Assembly: GCF_040566695.1 (NCBI RefSeq)
Contig: NZ_JBEXAE010000004.1
Location: forward strand, 1 to 64,000
Direction: 5' to 3'
DNA length: 64,000 nucleotides
Source of the DNA: Sediminicola arcticus
Lineage (GTDB): Bacteria > Bacteroidota > Bacteroidia > Flavobacteriales > Flavobacteriaceae
Every line of letters starts with the position of its first letter. Position 1 is the stretch's first letter. Of the stretch, positions 15,074 through 24,189 are shown piece after piece. The notes below the pieces were generated by a model that was not told the origin of the DNA, did no database searches, and worked only from the letters and a program-made list of their open reading frames with translations. A program made the translations under genes and the position numbers.

Positions 15074-17448
15074 CATGACATGAAATTTTTTATTAATTTA
15101 ATTTTTTTAATAGTAAACGTAAAAGCACTTCCTTTTCCTTCACTAGAATCTACCCATATTTTCCCTCCCAAGGTCTCTACGATTTTTTTTTAATAGACAA
15201 ACCCATACCAGTCCCAGAATATTCATCTCGGTTATGGAGTCTTTGGAAAATAATAAAAATCTTATCAAAATGCGCAGTGTCTATCCCTATGACATTATCT
15301 TTAACTGAAAACTTCCAAAAATCCTTTTCTTAAAAACAAGTCACATTTATTTTTGGCGTTTTATCGTTATCACAATATTTAACACTATTACTGATAAGAT
15401 TTAAAAATATTTGGCGCATAGGGGATTTAAATCCATTTATATTTGGCAAATTATCAGTAATTATTTGAGCTCCCCTCTCATCTATTTGTTTTTTGTGTAA
15501 AATAGTAACCTCTTCAACTAGGGCTTTTATATCCAGTTCCTTTATCTTTTCGGACATATTACTCGCTCTTGAATAATTCAATAGTTCCGATATAATCTCC
15601 CTCATCCTCACAGCCCCATCTGAGGCCAAGTTAATATACTGCTTTCCCTTATCATCAATTCTATCCGAATATCTATTTTCAAGAAGAGTAAGGAAACTGG
15701 CAATCATTCTTAACGGTTCCTGAAGATCATGTGAAGCCACAGAGGCAAACTGCTCTAATTCTGCATTGGATGTCTCCAATAATTTCGCCTTGACCGTTAA
15801 TTGATTGTTTAGTGCTTTTAAAGATTCTTCATAATCTTTATGATCCGTATGGTCAAGAACTGCCGATATCATTAGGTTTTGACCAAAAAGTAGAATATTT
15901 TTCGCCTCCACAATCCTTTACTCTCCATTTTTTCCAGTAACAATAATACCCTTCCATGACATCTGTTCTAAATCATCGCTCTGGATATCCGATATTATCC
16001 TGTTCTTTATTTCTTCCTTATAAGCTTTGTCTGGATAGATTTTTTCAAAAAAAGTATTGATATCTAAAAGTTCTTCATAAGGCCATCCGTATATCTCTGA
16101 AAATTTATGGTTAACTATTTTCGCTTCACCTGTTACCATATCGTTAACTGCAATACCAATAGGTAAATTCTCTAAAATTGCCTCTATAAGCTCATTCCTC
16201 TTTGCTAAATTTTCGGATATTAGTTTCTCTTCCGTGATATCTAAAATGATAGAATCCCAATAAATACCTCCATCTAGGTTTTTATTGGGATTCTATCATT
16301 TTATGCCATTTGACAGCACCATTAGCTTGCTTAATACGCCACTCGGAAACCCAATTAGTCATATGGGTGGCAGACTGTTCTATGGATTTCTGGACTTTTG
16401 GTAAGTCTTCATCCAAAATTAAGCTCCAAATACGGTTATTATCTTCCATAGCTATTTCTGAAGAAACTCCCCATAAATCTAAAAACCCATTACTAACATA
16501 AGATAGATTAGCAGTGCCGTCTTTAGCCATTTCAGATCTAAAAACTACCCCTGGGACACTATCGGCAATAGCAAGGAATTGATTTTCTTGCATTCTTTCT
16601 TTATCGATATTCAAATGAATACCAAACATTTTTAACGGCTTTCCGTTTTTAGACTTATCTACAACCTTTCCTCTATTTTCTACCCAAATCCAATTGCCCT
16701 GTAAATGCTTTACCCTATATTTCAGGTGAAACTTTTCAGAAATTCCAGACAAACAATTAGTTAACCCCACTTCAAATTGAATTAGGTCATCTGGAAAAAC
16801 CAATTCTCTCCAATTTTGCATGGTAAATACCTCATAAGGCTTTGAAGTATATCCTAAAAGCTGAAACCATTTTGCGTTGATAAATACTTCATCCGTTGCT
16901 ATATCCCATTCCCACGTACCTGCATCTGTACCTTCTATTATAGCATCCAAGATTATTTTTTCCTGAGCAACTGAAGCGTTTTTAGCTTCCAACACCAATT
17001 TGGTCCTACGCAGTTCTAAAAGTTGCTCAACCTGATTGGCAAGAGATTTTATTGCCTCTTTCTGAGTATCCGTAAGTTCTCTAATCTTTTGATCTATAAT
17101 AGAAAAAGTGGCAAAAGGAACTCCTTTATCATTGTTTACCGGATATCCGGCGTAAAAAACAATTTTAGGATTATCAACTACAGAAGGTTTATCCTTAAAC
17201 CTATCATCCTTTTGGGCATTAGGAATAATCATAAACTCATCTGGATTGTCAATGACATGCCTAGAAAAAAAATCCTCTATAGGTGCTTCCGACATTTCCA
17301 GTCCGTAATGGGATTTAAAAAATTGTCTGCTTTCATCAAAAAAGGTAATTGTGGATATGGGGGTATCGCAGATGATGGAAGCCAGTTTTGCGATGTCATC
17401 ATATTCCTTTTCCGAAGGCGTATCCATTATTTCATAGGGCAAAGACAT
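15074..17448 (-). pseudogene. Broken GAF-PAS sensor histidine kinase
   Basis: Read from 17448 downward, the gene encoded a GAF domain (residues about 10-150), three PAS-like segments (GTWEWDIATDEV at about 190, a second at about 295, and NLPIGIAVNDM near 16160), a coiled linker, a dimerisation helix with the phospho-accepting histidine in ASHDLQEPLR (near 15730) and an ATPase domain with GTGMGLSIKK. It is interrupted by a frameshift at an inverted duplication (16243-16302), an in-frame TAA at about 15918, another stop at about 15327 and a shift at a 9-base homopolymer near 15190. No response regulator lies beside it. Confidence 0.85.
16243..16302. repeat. Perfect 22-bp inverted duplication inside the kinase pseudogene
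   Basis: The arms 16243-16264 and 16281-16302 are exact reverse complements around a 16-nt loop. The reading frame breaks exactly here, between KWHKMIESQ and YWDSIILDITEE, so the palindrome coincides with the damage. Confidence 0.8.
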
Positions 17449-17705
17449 TTTGGAAACATCTTTATTCTCAGAAATATTGTTTTTTTGTATTATTCATTTA
17501 AAAAATCTTTACGGAAATACCATATTAATGACGGATACTGTTACTTTTTTGTGCCTTTACAAACTATTTAAAAATCAATATATGCCAAAAATTAAACACC
17601 AAGAAATATAACCTAAATAAGAAAATTATTATTCTTTTTATTATACCTTATGTTTTAATAATTACCTCATGAATTAAAACCGTAACCTATTCCCTTATTA
17701 AAACT

Positions 17706-17751
17706 AAAAACCCAACCCAAAAAATCACATGATTTTTTGGGTTGGGTTTTT
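17706..17751. terminator. Bidirectional rho-independent terminator
   Basis: AAAAACCCAACCCAAAAAATC is mirrored by GATTTTTTGGGTTGGGTTTTT around a 4-nt loop. It lies 31 bp beyond the 3' end of the DUF808 gene, whose transcripts run leftward into it. Confidence 0.85.
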
Positions 17752-17781
17752 AATATAAACGATTTATTTAAGGGTTTTGGA

Positions 17782-18666
17782 CTACTCCGCATCTGGCTTA
17801 ATAGCCTTCCAAATTTTCTTAATTACTAGAACTCCCAACAAACAAATACCACCTATAAGCAACCCAGCTATAAATTCGCCTAGAATAGCAGGTAGCGCAT
17901 GAAGCCAATCGTGGAGAAATTCAAGATTGTGCACAAATATGCCGCCTGCTACCAAGATCAGTGCAACCGTTCCAATCACAGATAAGCTTTTTATGACCAC
18001 TGGCAAGGCGGCTACCAAAAATTTCCCAATGGTATAGGACAGACTGCTCTCCTCTCCATTGAATTTAATGAGTTTTAAACCTAAATCGTCCATTCTAACA
18101 ATCATAGCAACAATGCCATAAACTCCTACCGTCGCAACCAATGCTATAATGGAAACCACAAAAACCTGGGTCCAAATAGGTTCTTTTACTACCGTTCCCA
18201 AAGCAATAATCACTATTTCAATGGAGAGAATAAAATCAGTTACAACGGCCGACTTAATTTTTCCCTTTTCCAATGACAAGATTTCCTCCTTACTTAAGTT
18301 AGTTTTCACTTTTTCGGATTTTGGAAATTGGTGGGGCACAAAAAATTCATAGATTTTCTCTGCCCCTTCATACGCCAAATAGAAACCTCCTAGCAATAAT
18401 GCAATCGTAATCGCCAGTGGAACAAAGGCACTGAGCAAAAAGGCCAAGGGTAGAATAATTAATTTATTAAGCAAAGACCCTTTACTAATTGCCCACAACA
18501 CAGGAATTTCACGAGAGGATAAAAAACCAGAGGCTTTTTCAGCATTTACCGCTAAATCATCTCCTAAAATACCAGCTGTTTTCTTACCGGCTATTTTACT
18601 CATAGCCCCAACGTCGTCCATTAGACTAGCAATATCATCCAATAATGCGAAAAATCCTGATGCCAT
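17782..18666 (-). CDS. DUF808 (YedI-like) inner-membrane protein
   Basis: This 294-residue protein matches the DUF808/YedI family: an N-terminal amphipathic stretch FFALLDDIASLMDDVG with the conserved SKIAGKKTAGILGDDLAVNA, then about seven membrane helices (70-100, 150-180, 220-245, 262-285 being the clearest). The family is widespread in Proteobacteria and Bacteroidota and has no proven transport substrate. It is a single gene with its own terminator (17706-17751). The ATG at 18666 gives the family-typical MASGFFALLDD start. Confidence 0.85.
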   Translation of the reverse strand: MASGFFALLDDIASLMDDVGAMSKIAGKKTAGILGDDLAVNAEKASGFLSSREIPVLWAISKGSLLNKLIILPLAFLLSAFVPLAITIALLLGGFYLAYEGAEKIYEFFVPHQFPKSEKVKTNLSKEEILSLEKGKIKSAVVTDFILSIEIVIIALGTVVKEPIWTQVFVVSIIALVATVGVYGIVAMIVRMDDLGLKLIKFNGEESSLSYTIGKFLVAALPVVIKSLSVIGTVALILVAGGIFVHNLEFLHDWLHALPAILGEFIAGLLIGGICLLGVLVIKKIWKAIKPDAE

Positions 18667-19140
18667 ATATGTTTACCTGATTATAGGTTTATATAAAATT
18701 ATCTTTCTTCTTTTTAATAGGCCCTTTTATCATGGTGTATAGTCCCTATGAAAAATACTCCTAATCTCTTTACCCCTTAATTCCAAAGACAAGTTTAGCG
18801 AAAATTACGCTTTAGAACTAACGCTTAAGCATTAAATCTTAACCTTATTATTAATCCCCATAAAATCTTTTAAATTTATTTAATACGTTAGAATAAGATT
18901 CGGAAAAGCACATGTAACATTGCTTAATTGATGATATTTGACATTCAATAAATGACAAACAAAAGTAAAATATCGTTTCTTAAGGCGCTTGGTCAAATTT
19001 ATTTTGCCACTTTTTTTATTTATTCTCCTATTGCTCCTTTTTATTAGAAGTCCATGGGGATAAAATTTTATAGCCGGAAAAGCCACCAATTACATTTCTT
19101 ATAAGACCAACACCAAAGTTAAAATAAACCAACTTTTTAT
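18667..19140. other. 474-bp gap without a supported gene
   Basis: The stretch is AT-rich and holds only one short minus-strand frame (18880-19089), which has basic, low-complexity content and no start signal. I see no repeat or hairpin of note. It is likely part promoter of the DUF808 gene (right-hand side) and part decayed sequence. Confidence 0.4.
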
Positions 19141-19823
19141 AACCTTTTTTGGGGATGCTTATTTGGAGGGTAAAAAAGAAAAGATTAACAGCTAATATTA
19201 TAAGAGATTCAGATTTGAAGAAATTTAATTGCGAATTTCTTTTAGAGGCTTTGTTATCAAAAAATACAGTTCCCCTACAGCCAATAGCTGAACCATTTAA
19301 GGTAACCCTAAGTACATTTGATCTATCAGATTTTACAATAACACTACAATGATGCTTATTTAGGTATGCCTGCTACCTTTAGTATGGGGAAATTAGTAGT
19401 GAATGTCAATAAGGTGGATCTAGAAACCATGTACTACGAGAGTGACAAACTGAAATTATCGAACACAAAAATTCGCTATAAACAGAGCAAACCTTTTGTT
19501 TCTAATAATACAGAGAACAACTACCTTTTTTGTGGTCAATAATTTAAAAATAAATAATGTTTATATAGATAACAATTCTATTCCTGTTGGTATTGTGGCG
19601 GATGTACTGTTGGGTGAATTGAAACTGGAGCTTCCAAAAGCGGACCTCACGAAAAATGAAGTAGAAATGGAATTGTTTTCCCTAAAAGACGATGACATAT
19701 TCCTATAATTCCAGAAAGATATGCTGTCATCATTGGATGCTACAGAACCCACATCCCAAAAAGAAGCCTCTTTATGGCCTAAACGGGATTTAGTCATGAT
19801 ACATAAGACCTATTATTTCAACT
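19141..19823 (+). pseudogene. Decayed fragment, possibly of a TamB/AsmA-like assembly protein
   Basis: Three overlapping frame pieces read as one protein: VTLSTFDLSDFTI (to 19350), YNDAYLGMPATFSMGKLVVN then VNKVDLETMYYESDKLKLSN (19350-19470), and NLKINNVYIDNNSIPVGIVA then DVLLGELKLELPKADLTKNE (about 19540-19700). The repeated amphipathic beta strands with DLE..YY-SDKLKLS are reminiscent of the N-terminal part of Bacteroidota TamB-like translocation proteins. Frameshifts near 19350 and 19525 and a stop at 19706 interrupt it. The family assignment is tentative; the decay is clear. Confidence 0.45.
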
Positions 19824-19991
19824 AAATTGACATATACTTATCAAAAAAAATCTTGCATGATTCTCCCAAATCGTCTGATATTAATCTACTTCAAAATAAT
19901 AAACATTAAATAAATCTGTTTTTGAAGTAGGGTATTCTCCTAGTTAGTTGTTTTCTATAAAAAGAACAAATTTAAATTAACCTAAAATTTT

Positions 19992-20765
19992 ATGAAAAAT
20001 CTTGCAAGTGCACTAAAAAATGGACTATGGGCCATTCTAGCCCTCTTAACCGCTGTTAGCTGTTCCAAAGAGGACTCCTCATCAGGAAAAGGTCAATTGA
20101 GTATCACCGCTAAAAGTATGGTTTCATCAACATCAAGCAAGGCATCCCTAACTGGAAAATCATTAAACTCCGATGTCACAATTACTGATTTTCGAATGAA
20201 TTTAAGTGAATTTGAGTTGGAAATGGATGATGATAACGAAGAAGACGATACCGAAGATAGCGATAATGAGCAATGGAACGATGACGGGTACTTCGACTTT
20301 GAAGACGAAATAGAATTAGAAGGGCCTTTTGAATTAGATCTTCTGGCTGGTCAGGTTTCTTTTATATCAGTAGAAATCCCCAATGGAATTTATGAAGAAT
20401 TGGAGTTCAAATTTGATGAAAGCACCGATCCTAATAGTGATCTTTTCGGGAAATCTGTTCTAATACAAGGGACTGTAAACGGCACCCCATTTATCTTCTG
20501 GCATAATTTTGAAGATGAAGTAGAAGTTGATTTTGAAGATTCCCAATTGGATATTGTTATTCAAAATAACACAAATGAACTTATTCTAAATTTTGATTTG
20601 TCCTTGGTTTTCGATGTAACTTCGGGAGTTGATCTTTCAAAAGCTGCAGACGGTAATGGTGACGGTATTATTGAAATAAGCCCAATAGATCAGGATGGCA
20701 ACAATGCTATAGCACAATCTATTAAAAATAACATTAAGGCTGCAATAGACCTTTTAGACGATTAA
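19992..20765 (+). CDS. Acidic lipoprotein, DUF4382-like
   Basis: This 257-residue protein has a lipoprotein signal (LLTAVSC, Cys about 24). Residues about 75-105 are almost entirely Asp, Glu and Asn, and a calcium-loop-like DGNGDGIIEI occurs near residue 222. Between them lie beta-rich segments (LSEFELE, VSFISVEIPNGIYEELEFKF) typical of DUF4382-type surface lipoproteins. A role in binding divalent cations is a guess from composition. It is a single gene with a terminator at 20799-20836. Confidence 0.7.
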   Translation: MKNLASALKNGLWAILALLTAVSCSKEDSSSGKGQLSITAKSMVSSTSSKASLTGKSLNSDVTITDFRMNLSEFELEMDDDNEEDDTEDSDNEQWNDDGYFDFEDEIELEGPFELDLLAGQVSFISVEIPNGIYEELEFKFDESTDPNSDLFGKSVLIQGTVNGTPFIFWHNFEDEVEVDFEDSQLDIVIQNNTNELILNFDLSLVFDVTSGVDLSKAADGNGDGIIEISPIDQDGNNAIAQSIKNNIKAAIDLLDD

Positions 20766-20798
20766 TAAACTTATCAAAATACTTTAATAATAAGTTTT

Positions 20799-20836
20799 AA
20801 AAAGCATTCTGTTTATGTTGAACAGAATGCTTTTTT
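20799..20836 (+). terminator. Rho-independent terminator
   Basis: AAAAAGCATTCTGTT pairs with AACAGAATGCTTTTTT around a 7-nt loop, 34 bp after the acidic lipoprotein gene. Confidence 0.85.
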
Positions 20837-20991
20837 GTGCTATTTTAAGATCAACTCTTAGCATCTTTAAGATCTAGCCTAAAGCTAAGTTGGACATTAT
20901 TTTGACCTTAGATGACGGCACCCAATTCCTATTTTTAAAATAATACAAGGCAGAAAAAGATAATGCACGGTAAATGGTTACCAAACTGACA

Positions 20992-22158
20992 TCACCTTTT
21001 TACCCTAATTCTAAACGCCAAATGCACCGCCAATAGCGCCACAGACAAGAAGATACCCAATACCGCCACTCCTGTCCATTTAAATTGCTCCCAAGCAATG
21101 GCACCTAAGGTTGTTCCAATTGCTCCGCCTATAAAGAACCCGACCATATATATGGTATTAACACGATTTCGTGCTTCTGGATTATTGGAAAAGATGATAT
21201 TTTGGTTAGTGATGTGTAGTGCCTGAAGGCCCATATCAATAAGGATAACTCCAATGACCAAACCTAATATGGAGTTTGCCGAAACTAAAAATATAACCCA
21301 GGAAAGAATGAGCAAAAGAGACCCAAACAAAATAATTTTATAGCTACTAATTTTATTATTCATTTTACCGACCACCACGGCAGCAAGGGCACCTACAATC
21401 CCAAGAAGGCCAAAAGCACCAGTAACTCCACTTCCGTAACCAAAAGAATCTTCCATCAAAAATACTAAGGTGGTCCAGAATGCACTTAATCCTGCAAATG
21501 CCAAGGCGCCTCGAAGGGCTGCCAATCTTAAGGTAGATTCTGACTTTAAATAGAACCACAACGATTTCATTAGGCTACCATAGCTTCCATCAAAAGACGG
21601 ATTAAGGTTGGGTAGTTTAAATTTGAGTAAGCCAAAAAGCGCCACCATCATGGCAGCTGCAGCATAATACATCACTCGCCACCCAAATTGCTCACCTACA
21701 AACCCACTGATGACACGACTTCCCAGAATTCCTACCAACAAGCCACTCATTACTATTCCAATAGCACGACCTTGCCCCTCCTTGTCACTGAGTTGAGCCG
21801 CCATGGGCACAAATAATTGAGGAATAGCCGAAGTAAACCCAATAAAAAAACTACTGATGATCAATAACACTAGTGAATTGGATATAGCGGCCGCCAGTAA
21901 GGATATGATCATCACCAAAAAGTCAAATTGAAGAATCTTCTTGTTGGAAACCATGTCTCCCAATGGAATAACAAATAAAAGTCCAAAAGCGTAACCCAAT
22001 TGAGTCGTTAGTGCAACGTTACTCACCGCAGATTCAGATACCCCGAAATCTTTAGCTATTTCGCCTAGTAAAGGTTGGTTGTAGTACAAATTAGCTACTA
22101 CCAGTCCGGCCGAGACGCTCATTAAATACAATACAAAATTTGGAAGTTTTTGACTCAT
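20992..22158 (-). CDS. MFS transporter
   Basis: The 388-residue protein has about twelve hydrophobic segments and the MFS loop 2-3 motif in the form GDMVSNKKIL near residues 67-77. The N-terminus (ANLYYNQPLLGEIAKDFGVS) is characteristic of the YgaY/YnfM-like drug-transporter group. It is divergent from the GbsR-regulated efflux operon with a 381-bp gap to the regulator's ATG. The substrate is unknown; its closeness to an RND pump suggests export. Confidence 0.85.
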   Translation of the reverse strand: MSQKLPNFVLYLMSVSAGLVVANLYYNQPLLGEIAKDFGVSESAVSNVALTTQLGYAFGLLFVIPLGDMVSNKKILQFDFLVMIISLLAAAISNSLVLLIISSFFIGFTSAIPQLFVPMAAQLSDKEGQGRAIGIVMSGLLVGILGSRVISGFVGEQFGWRVMYYAAAAMMVALFGLLKFKLPNLNPSFDGSYGSLMKSLWFYLKSESTLRLAALRGALAFAGLSAFWTTLVFLMEDSFGYGSGVTGAFGLLGIVGALAAVVVGKMNNKISSYKIILFGSLLLILSWVIFLVSANSILGLVIGVILIDMGLQALHITNQNIIFSNNPEARNRVNTIYMVGFFIGGAIGTTLGAIAWEQFKWTGVAVLGIFLSVALLAVHLAFRIRVKR

Positions 22159-22487
22159 GAAGCAATAGCGCCCAAAAATGGGATTTAATTAGATAAAAAA
22201 GAAATCGGCATCGATTGCAACTTAATTTAGAAACAGTACGACCTTTTTAATCTTCAAAATTAGATACAAAACTAGGGAACAGCTACTAATTGTTGAAATT
22301 TTAACTAAGCAAAGCGAAGTGCTTAAATATCTGGAACAAGTTTACTTTTAAGTATCAGTAGCAATACCAAAGCGCATATACCCCAATTATCAATGGAATT
22401 TTAGGGGCAAGTATTGCTTAGCACTCCTACATCCACATATCTCCATCTATCTTATGAAAAACTTTGGCAATTTTTTAAGATTACTTT

Positions 22488-22520
22488 GTTCGGAAAGTTC
22501 CGAACTAAATCATACATTTG
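22488..22520 (+). promoter_or_regulatory. Promoter and operator of the efflux operon
   Basis: A perfect inverted repeat GTTCGGAA-AG-TTCCGAAC (22488-22505) is followed 7 bp later by TACATTTG (22513-22520), an exact Bacteroidota -7 octamer TANNTTTG. The palindrome covers the -33 region, so a bound regulator should block the promoter. The ATG at 22540 follows by 19 bp, which shows that the longer frame opening at 22414 is not the real start. Confidence 0.8.
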
Positions 22521-22539
22521 TAACTACAACAATCATGCT

Positions 22540-23034
22540 ATGGGGATTTGTTCGGAAGAGAAAAGGACTTTGATAGAGGAAGTGGGGCTTCATTTAGAAA
22601 GCAGTCATAAGCTTACACCCCTAGCCTCACGCATATATGCCATTATGATACTTTCGTCGGAAGAAGGGTTTTCGTTTGAAGAAATCATGTCCATTACTCA
22701 AGCTAGTAAAAGTTCTGTCTCTACCAATATTTCCTTATTAGTACAACTGAATTATGTTGAATTTTACACTAAATCTGGGGATCGTAAACGCTATTTTAGA
22801 GGTACTAATAATTACCTAAAACTTACCTTACAAGAGTATTTACTAGCTATTGAGAAAGAATTAAAATTGGTAAAAAAGATTAACCAGTTCAATAAAGAAC
22901 ACACTCCAACAAAATTTGTGGAAAACGAGTCTATGGGTGTTTTCTTTCAAGATTACCTTACCACCCAAAAAAAGAATATAAAAAAAACACTTGAAAAATT
23001 AAAGGCCTTCCAGAATCAGGACAAAGGGCTTTAA
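22540..23034 (+). CDS. GbsR/MarR-type transcriptional regulator
   Basis: The 164-residue protein has a winged-helix domain (residues about 20-100: TPLASRIYAIMILSSEEGFS, then ITQASKSSVSTNISLL and the wing YTKSGDRKRYF) and a C-terminal helical dimerisation part. It belongs to the GbsR-like branch common in Bacteroidota, usually encoded in front of RND efflux genes. The start at ATG 22540 was chosen because the promoter at 22488-22520 lies inside the longer frame. It probably represses its own operon through the palindrome there; the adaptor gene starts 15 bp after it. Confidence 0.85.
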   Translation: MGICSEEKRTLIEEVGLHLESSHKLTPLASRIYAIMILSSEEGFSFEEIMSITQASKSSVSTNISLLVQLNYVEFYTKSGDRKRYFRGTNNYLKLTLQEYLLAIEKELKLVKKINQFNKEHTPTKFVENESMGVFFQDYLTTQKKNIKKTLEKLKAFQNQDKGL

Positions 23035-23049
23035 TTAGCGCCAAAAACT

Positions 23050-24168
23050 ATGAATAAAATGAAATATATTCCCGTAATCCTTGCTTCGGTTTTTTTAATA
23101 ATTTCCTGTGGAAATAACGAAAAAGCAACTACGCCAGAAGGTCCAAAACCTTTTCAAGTGTTGGCAATACCAACCAAAACCATAACGTCTTATGAAACCT
23201 ACCCAACTAGTATTGAAGGTATCGTAAATAGTGAGGTACGAGCTAAAATAGCAGGGTATATTACAGATGTTTTAGTGGATGAAGGTGTACAAGTAAAAAA
23301 AGGACAACTACTTTTTAAACTAGAAACCAAATCGCTCAACCAAGATGCAGCCGCAGCCAAGGCCAATGTAAATGCTGCTCAAGTAGAAGTGGATAAATTG
23401 CAGCCTTTAGTAGAAAAAAATATAATAAGCAATGTACAATTGGAAACGGCTAAGGCCAAATTACAACAGGCAAAAAGCAGTTACAACAGTATCAATGCTA
23501 ATATCAATTACGCAAATATTAAAAGTCCGGTAGATGGATATGTTGGTGCTATTCGCCTCAGGAAAGGTGCATTGGTGAGTCCTACAAATGAAGAACCAAT
23601 GACAACGGTTTCAGAAATAAGTAAGGTTTACGCCTATTTCTCTATGAACGAAAAAGAGTATTTGAACTTTATACAAAATGCTGAAGGAAAGGATATTTCT
23701 GAAAAAATTAAAAATCTACCCAAGGTTCAATTGTTCTTAGCCAATGGAAGCGAATACAAAGAAGAAGGGACCATAGAAACCATTAACTCACAGATAAATG
23801 TAAATACTGGGTCCATTTCCTTTCGTGCCGTTTTCAATAATCCTTCCCGATTACTTACCAATGGCAATAGCGGTACAATTAAAATTCCAAAAATCTATAC
23901 AGATGCCATCGTTGTGCCAAAAGAATCTACTTACGAGCAGCAAGGAAGTACCTACGTGTATAAGGTTGGTAAAGATAGCATGGCTATTTCTTCCTTAATT
24001 ACTATTGCGACCGAAGTGGACAATTTATATGTGGTTTCCAATGGCGTTCTGAAAGGGGATTTTATAGTAGCAAAGGGTGTGGCTAAACTGAGGGGCACTA
24101 CAAAAATAAAACCTATGGAAGTTCCATTTGACAGTATTTCCAAGCCCATCAAACAAGTATTTAGATAA
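23050..24168 (+). CDS. RND efflux periplasmic adaptor (membrane fusion protein)
   Basis: The 372-residue protein has a lipoprotein signal (FLIISC, Cys about 20), a biotinyl-lipoyl-like half (VRAKIAGYITDVLVDEGVQV at about 58-78), a short coiled-coil hairpin rich in Ala (about 100-155), the second lipoyl half (IKSPVDGYVGAIRLRKGALV) and a beta-barrel. This is the AcrA/MexA layout. It links the inner-membrane pump encoded next to the outer-membrane channel. It is the second gene of a four-gene operon (regulator, adaptor, pump, channel). Confidence 0.92.
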   Translation: MNKMKYIPVILASVFLIISCGNNEKATTPEGPKPFQVLAIPTKTITSYETYPTSIEGIVNSEVRAKIAGYITDVLVDEGVQVKKGQLLFKLETKSLNQDAAAAKANVNAAQVEVDKLQPLVEKNIISNVQLETAKAKLQQAKSSYNSINANINYANIKSPVDGYVGAIRLRKGALVSPTNEEPMTTVSEISKVYAYFSMNEKEYLNFIQNAEGKDISEKIKNLPKVQLFLANGSEYKEEGTIETINSQINVNTGSISFRAVFNNPSRLLTNGNSGTIKIPKIYTDAIVVPKESTYEQQGSTYVYKVGKDSMAISSLITIATEVDNLYVVSNGVLKGDFIVAKGVAKLRGTTKIKPMEVPFDSISKPIKQVFR

Positions 24169-24189
24169 CCTTTTGAAGGAATATAGATT

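Noticed and set aside
14828..15076. An 82-codon minus-strand frame.
   Set aside because: It has no family likeness or start signal and begins inside the end of the kinase remnant; weak coding traces on the opposite strand fit as well or better.
17023..17571. A 182-codon + strand frame across the start of the histidine kinase.
   Set aside because: It is antisense to well-recognised GAF and PAS sequence, and its product is basic and of low complexity.
22414..22539. An N-terminal extension of 42 residues on the GbsR-like regulator.
   Set aside because: The operator and the exact -7 element lie inside it, and the extension has no family similarity.
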